DNA of 44,999 nucleotides from an uncultured Bacteroidales bacterium (GTDB taxonomy: Bacteria; Bacteroidota; Bacteroidia; Bacteroidales; Bacteroidaceae). Each line of letters starts with the position of its first letter. Position 1 is the stretch's first letter. The stretch is from the NCBI GenBank assembly GCA_902763885.1, contig CACWTU010000017.1, forward strand, positions 1 to 44,999, read 5' to 3'. Under the pieces are notes generated by a model that saw only the letters and a list, made by a program, of their open reading frames with translations, had not been told where the DNA came from and ran no database searches. Shown here in pieces: positions 15,682 through 23,032 of the stretch. The position numbers were made by a program, and so were the translations under genes.

Positions 15682-16029
15682 ATGTTTAAGGTTTTACTTA
15701 TTATTATCGTGATACTGGCACTGTTCCTGTGCTTTGTAGTTACCATACAGAACTCAAAAGGCGGTGGCCTGGCAGCAGGTTTCGCTTCATCAAACCAGAT
15801 AATGGGTGTACGCAAGACTACTGACATCCTTGAGAAGACCACATGGACTCTGATAGCCAGCATTGCCGTACTCAGCATACTTACTGCTTACGTAGCTAAA
15901 CCCAAGGTTATCAATGCAGGTTCAGTGTTCAAAGATGAGGCAATTGAGAATCAGGTTGTCAATCCGGAATCATCAACTACCACATTTGATTCTCCTATCG
16001 AGATTGAGGATATGCCGGAAGCTGAATAA
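15682..16029 (+). CDS. secG: preprotein translocase subunit SecG
   Basis: 115 aa. Two membrane helices (residues ~3-22 and ~55-73) are joined by the family's conserved loop with N-S-K-G-G-G-L-A-A-G-F-A and N-Q-I-M-G-V-R-K. An acidic C-terminal tail of ~40 residues follows, typical of Bacteroidetes SecG. SecG is the small accessory subunit of the SecYEG channel that exports unfolded proteins through the inner membrane. Last gene of the operon, followed by a strong terminator. Confidence 0.93.
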   Translation: MFKVLLIIIVILALFLCFVVTIQNSKGGGLAAGFASSNQIMGVRKTTDILEKTTWTLIASIAVLSILTAYVAKPKVINAGSVFKDEAIENQVVNPESSTTTFDSPIEIEDMPEAE

Positions 16030-16046
16030 TATTAAGACAATAGGAT

Positions 16047-16083
16047 AAAAAAAAGGGCATCACAGTTTGTGTTGCCCTTTTTT
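16047..16083. terminator. bidirectional terminator between secG and the glycosyltransferase
   Basis: The stem A-run-GGGCA-t-CAC / GTG-t-TGCCC-T-run (one mismatch) with loop AGTTT lies between convergent genes and is flanked by A and T runs on both sides. Confidence 0.85.
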
Positions 16084-16092
16084 ATGTTTGTA

Positions 16093-17211
16093 TCACTGTA
16101 ACTTTTTGTAGATACTCATGAGCTTTGCCGCCAGTACATCCGGGCTGAACTGTTGTTTGGCAAACTCATATCCGTGGGTTATGATTTCTGAACGCAAGGT
16201 GCTGTCAGTGAGAATCCTGTTAATCTTGTCGGATATATCCTGAATGTTGCCGGGGTCAGCCAATAGGGAGTGTGGGCCGGCCGCCTCAGGCAGTGAGGAT
16301 ACGTTACTTGTCACTACCGGACATCCTGAGAGCAGAGCTTCAACTACAGGCAGCCCGAAACCCTCATAGAATGACGGATAGATGAGCATCTGTGCATTAC
16401 GGTAGAGATAGCGTAACCCTTCAAGGCCTACTTTCTCAGGAGAGAAAATGACCATATCCTGAAGTGAATGTTCTGCAATATAGTTCTGCACCTTCTGTTT
16501 GTATTCTCTGCCGTCGCCTATAACTACAATGGGTATCTGTAGGTCTTTTGGTAAGAGTTCCAGCGCCTTTATGGCTCCCAGCAGATTCTTGCGGGAGTTG
16601 ATGGAGCCTACGTACAGTATGTACGGCTTGCCGTTTACGTATGATGCAAGGCTTTCTGGGCACACTCCTTGGTAATCGGTATAAAACAGGCGGCTGACAG
16701 GCTGATATACCACATCAATCCTGTCTGCGTCAACATCGTAGAAACGTATTATGTCCTGTTTGGTGCATTCGCTTATGGCTATTATCCTGTCGGCCTTACG
16801 GCATGCGTATTGCCACTTGATGTTGTAGGTGAACCGGTCTGCGGCGTGGTACATATCCGGAAAGGTCTTGAAAGCCACATCATGTATGGTTACCACTGAT
16901 GGAATGTCCATACCTGCAGGCAGTTCATTTGAAAGACCATGGAAAATGTCAACCGAGTCTTTCCGTGCGGCATCGGCCAGACGGAAAGTCCTCCATAGGC
17001 CACCCTTTATCATTCCGTCCGGAAGTATGGTCCTGCAATGGTCCTTGTCGGTATAAGGGTCAGTTGTGGAGTTGTGTTTTATCTTGGGGGTATATAGCAG
17101 ATATTCATTCCCTGGAAAGAATTCTGTGAGAATGTCAATTGTTGTGCGGCTGTGGTTGCCCAGACCGGTAAAGTTGTTGAAAAGACGTTTGGCGTCGAAT
17201 CCTATTCTCAT
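16093..17211 (-). CDS. GT4-family glycosyltransferase
   Basis: 372 aa from ATG 17211. I prefer this start to the upstream ATG at 17307 because M-R-I-G-F-D-A-K-R is the typical GT4 N-terminus and the ATG overlaps the kinase stop (ATGA). The GT-B fold shows the acceptor domain first, then Y-I-L-Y-V-G-S-I-N-S-R-K-N (start of the nucleotide-sugar domain) and the E-x7-E motif in Y-E-G-F-G-L-P-V-V-E-A, followed by L-S-G-C-P-V-V-T-S. It transfers a sugar from an activated donor (often GDP-mannose or UDP-glucose) to a glycan or lipid; donor and acceptor cannot be told. No membrane segments. Last gene of the phosphatase-kinase-transferase operon. Confidence 0.85.
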   Translation of the reverse strand: MRIGFDAKRLFNNFTGLGNHSRTTIDILTEFFPGNEYLLYTPKIKHNSTTDPYTDKDHCRTILPDGMIKGGLWRTFRLADAARKDSVDIFHGLSNELPAGMDIPSVVTIHDVAFKTFPDMYHAADRFTYNIKWQYACRKADRIIAISECTKQDIIRFYDVDADRIDVVYQPVSRLFYTDYQGVCPESLASYVNGKPYILYVGSINSRKNLLGAIKALELLPKDLQIPIVVIGDGREYKQKVQNYIAEHSLQDMVIFSPEKVGLEGLRYLYRNAQMLIYPSFYEGFGLPVVEALLSGCPVVTSNVSSLPEAAGPHSLLADPGNIQDISDKINRILTDSTLRSEIITHGYEFAKQQFSPDVLAAKLMSIYKKLQ

Positions 17212-18185
17212 ATTATCTCCGGTGACCAAACCATTGAACTTGCTCCCAGAATTGCGGCGTCTGACTCCTTGAGTGATGAGTAAAGGATATGTATCTTGTT
17301 CTTCCATATCTGCATCAGGTTGTCGTTCATTGCCTTGACCATCTCATCATGGAAGAACTCGCGTGACTTGGTAAGGCCGCCAAACAGCACTATGGCCTTT
17401 GGTGAGCTGAACTTGACGAAATCACCCATGGCACGCCCCAGTATCCGGCCGGTAAAGGCAAATATCTCTTTTGCCAATTGGTCACCCTGAACGGCTGCAT
17501 CATAGATATCCTTTGACGATATCTTTTCCGGATCAAGGTTGCGTAACAGGCTTTCTCTTGAGTCGTTCTGTAATATCTCACGAGCAGTCCGGGCCACACC
17601 CATGGCACTTGCGTATGTCTCAAGGCAACCTTTCAGACCGCAGTTGCATTGACGGCCATCCTGAATGACGCATACATGCCCCAACTCGCCGGCAAAACCG
17701 TCATGACCGTAAACCAGACGTCCGTGTGATATGATTCCGCTGCCTACACCTGTACCGAGTGTAATCATAATGAAATCATTTATGCCGCGTGCCACTCCGT
17801 ATGTGTGCTCGCCGCGTGCCGCCGCATTGGCGTCATTGGTTATCCTTACATGCAATCCTGTAGCTTCTTTCAGCCGTTTTGCCAGATGTATCACCGTAGG
17901 ATTCCCATGGGCGTCACGCGCCCATTTGAGATTCGGGGCATAACGGATCGTTCCGTCCAGACGGTTGGCATTAGGTGCTCCGATGCCTATTCCCACCACA
18001 GTGCCACGGTCGGCTGTACGACGTACCATGTCCCTTACCGTATCGGCCAGTAGCTTGAGGTACTCGTCAAAGTTGTCAATAAGTGACGTGACCACACTCT
18101 GGCAGAGTATGGTCCCGTCTTCTGTCACTACTCCGCATTTGGAGGATTGACCACCTATGTCAATTCCTATGGCAAGTCTGTCCAT
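17208..18185 (-). CDS. ROK-family sugar kinase (glucokinase-like)
   Basis: 325 aa, standard length. N-terminal phosphate-binding D-I-G-G (residues ~9-12), the catalytic and sugar-binding segment with N-D-A-N-A-A, the ROK signature G-E-L-G-H, and the zinc-binding motif C-N-C-G-L-K-G-C-L-E. ROK kinases phosphorylate glucose, N-acetylmannosamine or other hexoses with ATP; the Zn motif and size fit glucokinase best, but the sugar is not determined. Cytoplasmic. It starts directly after the phosphatase stop and ends inside the glycosyltransferase start (4-base overlap), so the three are co-transcribed. Confidence 0.85.
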   Translation of the reverse strand: MDRLAIGIDIGGQSSKCGVVTEDGTILCQSVVTSLIDNFDEYLKLLADTVRDMVRRTADRGTVVGIGIGAPNANRLDGTIRYAPNLKWARDAHGNPTVIHLAKRLKEATGLHVRITNDANAAARGEHTYGVARGINDFIMITLGTGVGSGIISHGRLVYGHDGFAGELGHVCVIQDGRQCNCGLKGCLETYASAMGVARTAREILQNDSRESLLRNLDPEKISSKDIYDAAVQGDQLAKEIFAFTGRILGRAMGDFVKFSSPKAIVLFGGLTKSREFFHDEMVKAMNDNLMQIWKNKIHILYSSLKESDAAILGASSMVWSPEII

Positions 18186-19547
18186 TTATCTGTTTGTTGT
18201 GAGCTCAGCCTTGATCTTGTCCCATTTGGCAAGGATGTCGCGGTAGTATTTCTCTAATTTGTCCCACTCATAGAAGTAGGGATATTCCTTGCCCTTGGCA
18301 TCCTTGTAGCACTCTGTGGGCAGCTTGGCCTCTTTCTCGTCAAGCAGAGCCCTGACCAGGATCTTTCCGTTCTTGTCCTTGAAGAATATGAGCTGCAGGT
18401 TGCTGCCCATGTGGACTATGTCATAGTTTACCCACTTTGTGGCCAGGTCCTCGATGTCTTTCGGGGCGAATTCGCAATCGTTTACCTCCATGAGGCACAG
18501 GAGCGGATAGAGTGCGGTGTCATGTCCGTAGCGCAGGTTGGCGGCAGGTGTGCCGTTAGCCAATGCTATATCGGCCTTGTCAAGGAAGTCCTGAAGCAGA
18601 GTGGCGTGACCGTAAGGAACTATGTTCTGGGTAAGGTCATGATAACCGGAAACGGAGAACCAGTAGAGGTTGTTCTGGAGCCAGCAGTCATACCACTCGT
18701 CGTATGTGAATACGTCATCCAGGTCAAATCCAAGATATGAGTGGCTTCCCATATTGGCTGCGATGTCATAAATCTTGGTGTAGAGGTCATCTGAACGGTC
18801 AGAAACCGATACGGATCCCGATGATGACGTCCTCTGGTATCTTGTTATGAATGTGGTGTCGGTGAACAGGGCGCACATAAGACGCTCCGGGTTGTTGTGC
18901 TTGGCGTTGAATGCGTTGACGGCAGCGTTCCTCTCGCGGCTGTTCTTGGCACTGTTGATGGCTCTGTCCTCAGAGTTCATGTAGCCGCGGTCAAAATCGC
19001 TGCAGTTGTAGTCTATGTTCATCTTGGGCAGTATGCTTGAGAACTCCATCATGGCAGCCGTCATACTGGCCATGACGCGGTGTGATGTGGTGGAACGTGC
19101 TACAATGGTGTTGTTCTTGTTGAAGATCTCCGGATAGTTGCGTACCATACGGCGTGCTATGCCGCGATGCTGCTGCTGTCCTACTATGGTGAGGTCACCC
19201 AGATGACCATCGGCATCCTTGGCCATTATCTCCAAACGTCTCAGTACATCCTTGCCGAAATCGGTCAGTACGCCTTTTTCATCGGCCTGCTGGAGTATGG
19301 TATAAGGGTCATTGTACTGCGGTGTGTTGAGCAGATAGCGTGAGCCGTGACGTCCGTAGTGGCTCATATAGAAAGGCTTGAAACCCTTGGGAGCCTTTGA
19401 ATAGGTTACTCCGGGGTCCTCATATTGGGTCATGCTCCCTCTGAACTTGTAGAGGTTGTCCTTGTTGATGTCTTCTTTTTTTGTGATTTCAGCACACAGG
19501 GCCAGTGGGATGAGAAGTACCAGGCTGACGATGATTGATTTCTTCAT
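18186..19547 (-). CDS. periplasmic histidine acid phosphatase (phytase/MINPP-like)
   Basis: 453 aa. A signal peptide (~1-19) directs it out of the cytoplasm. The branch-2 histidine phosphatase motif Y-G-R-H-G-S-R is at ~64-70 (His67 is the phospho-acceptor) and the proton-donor H-D is in R-Y-G-H-D-T-A (~335). Relatives in Bacteroides include inositol-polyphosphate phosphatases that act on phytate; others cleave sugar phosphates. The exact substrate is not readable here. It heads a tight minus-strand operon with a ROK kinase and a glycosyltransferase. That could mean an exported phosphatase frees a sugar which the kinase then captures, but this is inference. Confidence 0.85.
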   Translation of the reverse strand: MKKSIIVSLVLLIPLALCAEITKKEDINKDNLYKFRGSMTQYEDPGVTYSKAPKGFKPFYMSHYGRHGSRYLLNTPQYNDPYTILQQADEKGVLTDFGKDVLRRLEIMAKDADGHLGDLTIVGQQQHRGIARRMVRNYPEIFNKNNTIVARSTTSHRVMASMTAAMMEFSSILPKMNIDYNCSDFDRGYMNSEDRAINSAKNSRERNAAVNAFNAKHNNPERLMCALFTDTTFITRYQRTSSSGSVSVSDRSDDLYTKIYDIAANMGSHSYLGFDLDDVFTYDEWYDCWLQNNLYWFSVSGYHDLTQNIVPYGHATLLQDFLDKADIALANGTPAANLRYGHDTALYPLLCLMEVNDCEFAPKDIEDLATKWVNYDIVHMGSNLQLIFFKDKNGKILVRALLDEKEAKLPTECYKDAKGKEYPYFYEWDKLEKYYRDILAKWDKIKAELTTNR

Positions 19548-19593
19548 TTTTCGGGTCAGTATTCGTTAGTGTTAATATTCGGATTGTTGTTTG

Positions 19594-19601
19594 CAAAAGT
19601 A
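19594..19601 (-). promoter_or_regulatory. -7 box for the phosphatase operon
   Basis: TACTTTTG on the minus strand matches TAnnTTTG, 46 bases before the phosphatase ATG. Confidence 0.5.
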
Positions 19602-19683
19602 ATAAAAAATGGCTTTAAAGCAGCATTGCATACTCCTTTATTATAAAAAAAGGCTTATGCTTCATTACTGCCGATTTTTTTGC

Positions 19684-19691
19684 TAAATTTG
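19684..19691 (+). promoter_or_regulatory. -7 box for transketolase-rpiB
   Basis: TAAATTTG matches TAnnTTTG, 38 bases before the transketolase ATG (19730). No clear -33 TTTG was found at the usual distance. Confidence 0.5.
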
Positions 19692-19729
19692 CAAGCTACT
19701 GCGCAAATTCAAACTAAACATATATTACA

Positions 19730-21745
19730 ATGAACAGTAAAGAATTGATGAACAAGGCAGCTGATAATATCCGTATTTTGGCTGCATCTATGGTCGAGAA
19801 GGCCAAGTCCGGTCACCCCGGTGGTGCTATGGGTGGCGCTGATTTCATTAACGTGCTTTTCAGCGAGTTCCTGGAGTATGATCCCCGCAACATGAAGTTT
19901 GAGGGTCGTGACCGTTTCTTCCTGGATCCCGGCCATATGGCTCCCATGCTTTACTCACAGCTTGCTCTTACCGGCAAGTTCTCAATGGAGGAGCTGGCCA
20001 CTCTGCGTCAGTGGGGCTCACCCGTAACCGGTCACCCCGAACTTGAGGTTGCACGCGGTATTGAGAACACCTCTGGTCCTCTTGGTCAGGGCCATGTATT
20101 TGCAGTAGGTGCCGCTATCGCTGAGAAGCATTTGGCAGCCGTACTGGGTGAGGAGGTTATGAACCACAAGATCTACGCTTACATCTCTGACGGTGGTATC
20201 CAGGAGGAGATTTCACAGGGCGCCGGCCGTATTGCAGGTACTCTGGGTCTTGACAACCTCATCATGTTCTATGATTCTAACGATATCCAGCTCTCTACCG
20301 AGACCAAGGTTGTTACTGCAGAGGACACAGCCGCCAAGTATCGCGCATGGGGTTGGAACGTATATGAGATTAACGGTAACTGCGTTGACCAGATCCGTGG
20401 TGCTCTCACCATGGCCCAGAACGCTAACGGCAAACCGACCCTGATCATCGGTAAGTGCATCATGGGTAAGGGTGCCCTCAAGGCCGATGGTACCAGCTAC
20501 GAGCGTAACTGCAAGACTCACGGTGCTCCTCTGGGCGGCGACGCTTACATCAACACCATCAAGGCTCTGGGCGGTGATCCCGAGAATCCTTTCCAGATAT
20601 TCCCCGAGGTCAAGAAGCTCTATGCTGACCGTGCCAAGGAACTCCGCAAGATCATGGATGCCAAGTATGCACGCAAGGCTGCATGGGAGAAGGCTAATCC
20701 TGAGAAGGCTGCCCTCCTCAAGGAGTGGTTCAGCGGCAAGGCTCCCAAGATTGACTGGAGCAAGGTTGAGCAGAAGGCCGATGACGCCACACGTTCAGCT
20801 TCTGCAGCTGTTCTGAGCCAGCTCGCTCAGCAGGTTCCCAACATGATTTGCGCAAGTGCTGACCTCAGCAACTCGGATAAGACCGACGGTTTCCTCAAAT
20901 ATACCACTAATATGGTTAAGGGTGACTTCAGCGGTGCATTCTTCCAGGCTGGCGTAGCTGAGCTCACCATGGCTTGCTGCTGCATCGGTATGGCTCTGCA
21001 TGGTGGCGTTATCCCCGCTTGCGGTACATTCTTTGTATTCTCAGACTACATGAAGCCCGCCGTACGTATGGCTGCCCTCATGGAGCTCCCCGTTAAGTTC
21101 ATCTGGACTCACGATGCATTCCGCGTTGGTGAGGACGGTCCTACACATGAGCCCGTTGAGCAGGAGGCACAGATCCGTCTCATGGAGAAACTCAAGACTC
21201 ACAAGGGCAAGAACTCAATGCTTGTTCTGCGTCCCGCTGACAGCGACGAGACCACACAGGCTTGGAAACTCGCTATGGAGAATACCACATCGCCCACAGG
21301 CCTTATCCTGAGCCGTCAGAACATCAAGACTCTGCCCGCAGGTAATGACTACAGCCAGGCTGCCAAGGGTGCTTACATCGTAGCCGGTTCAGACGCTGAC
21401 TTTGACGTTATCCTGCTCGCTTCTGGTTCAGAGGTATCAACTCTGGTTGCCGGTGCTGAGCTCCTGCGTAAGGACGGTATCAAGTGCCGCATCGTAAGTG
21501 TTCCTTCAGAGGGCCTGTTCCGCAGCCAGTCTAAGGCTTACCAGCGCAGCATCCTGCCCGGTAACAAGAAGAAGTTCGGTCTCACTGCAGGTCTGCCTGT
21601 AACCCTTGAGGGTCTGGTAGGTGCCAGCGGTAAGGTTTGGGGTCTCAGCTCATTCGGTTTCTCAGCTCCTTACAAGGTGCTTGATGAGAAGCTGGGCTTC
21701 ACCGCTGAGAACGTATATAACCAGGTAAAGTCATTGCTTAAGTAA
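19730..21745 (+). CDS. tkt: transketolase
   Basis: 671 aa, full length. N-terminal thiamine-diphosphate domain with K-S-G-H-P-G-G, G-P-L-G-Q-G and the S-D-G-G-I-Q-E cofactor segment. The central pyrimidine domain has G-V-A-E-L-T-M and D-G-P-T-H-E-P-V-E, and the C-terminal domain is intact. It moves two-carbon units between ketose and aldose phosphates in the non-oxidative pentose phosphate pathway (cytoplasm). Xylulose 5-phosphate from the arabinose genes in this window is one of its substrates. Codon choice is strongly biased, as in highly expressed genes. rpiB overlaps its stop by one base. Confidence 0.97.
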   Translation: MNSKELMNKAADNIRILAASMVEKAKSGHPGGAMGGADFINVLFSEFLEYDPRNMKFEGRDRFFLDPGHMAPMLYSQLALTGKFSMEELATLRQWGSPVTGHPELEVARGIENTSGPLGQGHVFAVGAAIAEKHLAAVLGEEVMNHKIYAYISDGGIQEEISQGAGRIAGTLGLDNLIMFYDSNDIQLSTETKVVTAEDTAAKYRAWGWNVYEINGNCVDQIRGALTMAQNANGKPTLIIGKCIMGKGALKADGTSYERNCKTHGAPLGGDAYINTIKALGGDPENPFQIFPEVKKLYADRAKELRKIMDAKYARKAAWEKANPEKAALLKEWFSGKAPKIDWSKVEQKADDATRSASAAVLSQLAQQVPNMICASADLSNSDKTDGFLKYTTNMVKGDFSGAFFQAGVAELTMACCCIGMALHGGVIPACGTFFVFSDYMKPAVRMAALMELPVKFIWTHDAFRVGEDGPTHEPVEQEAQIRLMEKLKTHKGKNSMLVLRPADSDETTQAWKLAMENTTSPTGLILSRQNIKTLPAGNDYSQAAKGAYIVAGSDADFDVILLASGSEVSTLVAGAELLRKDGIKCRIVSVPSEGLFRSQSKAYQRSILPGNKKKFGLTAGLPVTLEGLVGASGKVWGLSSFGFSAPYKVLDEKLGFTAENVYNQVKSLLK

Positions 21746-22173
21746 TGATAGGAATAGCTAGTGATCATGCTGCTTTCCCGTTGAAGCAGTTTGTAATTGA
21801 ATACTTGAAGGAGAAGGGGCTGGAGTTCAAGGACTACGGCACCTATACTCCCGATAGTTGCAACTATGCTGATTACGGCCATGCTCTGGCCCGCGGCATT
21901 GAGAACGGAGAGGTAGAGAAGGGTATAGCCATGTGCGGCAGCGGAGAGGGAATCTCCATGACTCTGAACAAGCATCAGAGCATCCGCGCCGGACTCTGCT
22001 GGATTCCAGAGATAGCTCACCTTATCCGTCAGCACAATGACGCCAACGTACTTGTTATGCCAGGCCGATTCATCGACAACGATATGGCCCGCAAGATCAT
22101 GGACGAGTATCTGAACACCCCCTTTGAGGGCGGTCGCCATCAGCTCCGCGTCAACAGCATCCCCGTTCACTGA
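21745..22173 (+). CDS. rpiB: ribose-5-phosphate isomerase B
   Basis: 142 aa. The start M-I-G-I-A-S-D-H-A-A-F and the active-site C-G-S-G-E-G-I-S (Cys base) are characteristic of RpiB/LacAB isomerases. It interconverts ribose 5-phosphate and ribulose 5-phosphate, the step beside transketolase. Its ATG shares the last A of the transketolase TAA (TAATG), so the two are translationally coupled in one operon. A hairpin element follows and probably ends the transcript. Confidence 0.95.
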   Translation: MIGIASDHAAFPLKQFVIEYLKEKGLEFKDYGTYTPDSCNYADYGHALARGIENGEVEKGIAMCGSGEGISMTLNKHQSIRAGLCWIPEIAHLIRQHNDANVLVMPGRFIDNDMARKIMDEYLNTPFEGGRHQLRVNSIPVH

Positions 22174-22181
22174 TTGACCAG

Positions 22182-22303
22182 AGGGGCACAAAGGGGACGG
22201 TTCTTTTTGTGCCCCTTTGAGTTAACTGCTAATAGCGCAAAATAATAGGACGGTTCTTTCCGTGTCATAGGGGCACAAAAAGAACCGTCCCTTTTGTGCC
22301 CCT
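22182..22303. repeat. head-to-head REP-like palindromes (GGGACGGTTC type)
   Basis: A left hairpin (AGGGGCACAAA 22182-22192 with its complement 22206-22216) and a right hairpin (22269-22280 with 22292-22303) are inverted copies of each other over ~35 bases. The loops carry GGGACGGTTCTT and its complement. A third, decayed copy of GGACGGTTCTTT lies between them (~22248-22267). It fills the gap after rpiB and may act as a terminator. Confidence 0.75.
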
Positions 22304-22311
22304 CCGCTTTT

Positions 22312-22343
22312 TTTGTGTCAATTGGAAAATTTGACTATATTCG
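22312..22343 (+). promoter_or_regulatory. promoter of the LolA-like gene
   Basis: TTTG at 22312-22315, 20 bases, then TATATTCG at 22336-22343 (one base off TAnnTTTG). The spacing fits Bacteroidetes promoters, and this is why the ATG at 22313 cannot be the start. Confidence 0.6.
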
Positions 22344-22369
22344 CAGGCAAGGACTTAATGTATATAACT

Positions 22370-22990
22370 ATGAAGAAAGTATTAGTGCTGGTGGTAACTG
22401 CCATGATGAGTGTAATGACATTATTTGCTCAATCAACAGAGGAGATTATTTCACGTATGGATGCGGAGTTTGAGAAGCATCGTAATGAAGGTCTCGTTAT
22501 GACTATGGATATAAAAATACTTCTGGTGGGCAATATTTCAACTACGATTATGTCTTTAGGTGATAAATATTGCGGACGTGTAGCTGATGCGGAAACCGTT
22601 ACCTGGGGCGACGGTGAGACAACATGGACATATGATGCTGAAAAGAATGAACTCACAATTGATAACGCCTCAAAGAATTCAGGAGTAGAATCAAATGCCG
22701 ATGACATGTTCTCCGGAATCACCAAAGGTTATGACGTTAAGCTTCAGAGTGAAACAGACAAGGCATGGTACTTCAAGTGCAAGAAATCAAAGGGCAACAA
22801 GGATAAGAATGACCCCAAGAAGATGGATCTTGTAGTGGAGAAAGGCACTTATTATCCTATCAGTCTTTCAACCAAAGCTATGATTGCATCTATTTCCATA
22901 CATGATGTTTCATTTGGCGTCACAGAGGATCAGGTCACTTTCAATCCCGCAGCCTATCCGAACGCCAAGGTCATTGACAAGCGTAAGTAA
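22370..22990 (+). CDS. LolA-like periplasmic protein
   Basis: 206 aa from ATG 22370, where a signal peptide begins (M-K-K-V-L-V-L-V-V, ending L-F-A-Q); the longer frame from 22313 starts inside the promoter. The mature part fits the LolA/outer-membrane lipoprotein carrier fold: long curved beta-sheet segments, W-T-Y-D-A-E-K-N-E-L-T, and a C-terminal V-T-F-N-P-A-A-Y-P-N-A-K-V-I-D block typical of Bacteroidales relatives. LolA-type proteins carry lipoproteins across the periplasm, though many paralogues have unknown cargo. It is monocistronic between two hairpin elements, so there is no context for its job. Confidence 0.75.
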   Translation: MKKVLVLVVTAMMSVMTLFAQSTEEIISRMDAEFEKHRNEGLVMTMDIKILLVGNISTTIMSLGDKYCGRVADAETVTWGDGETTWTYDAEKNELTIDNASKNSGVESNADDMFSGITKGYDVKLQSETDKAWYFKCKKSKGNKDKNDPKKMDLVVEKGTYYPISLSTKAMIASISIHDVSFGVTEDQVTFNPAAYPNAKVIDKRK

Positions 22991-23030
22991 AAAGGTACCA
23001 AAGGGGTCTGTCCCCTTTGGTACTTTTTTT
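22991..23030. terminator. REP-like hairpin acting as bidirectional terminator
   Basis: Perfect 12-bp stem GTACCAAAGGGG / CCCCTTTGGTAC around TCTGT (22995-23023), flanked by A and T runs, between the convergent LolA-like and DUF4153 genes. Same sequence family as the hairpins at 29279-29357. Confidence 0.8.
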
Positions 23031-23032
23031 CA

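Noticed and set aside
17212-17307. A 32-residue N-terminal extension of the glycosyltransferase
   Set aside because: It overlaps the kinase gene, lacks family similarity, and the ATGA overlap at 17208-17211 gives a standard start.
19548-19729. Riboswitch before transketolase
   Set aside because: The 182-base gap holds two divergent promoter boxes but no structure that I recognise.
22313-22369. An extended start for the LolA-like protein
   Set aside because: It begins inside the promoter and would bury the signal peptide.
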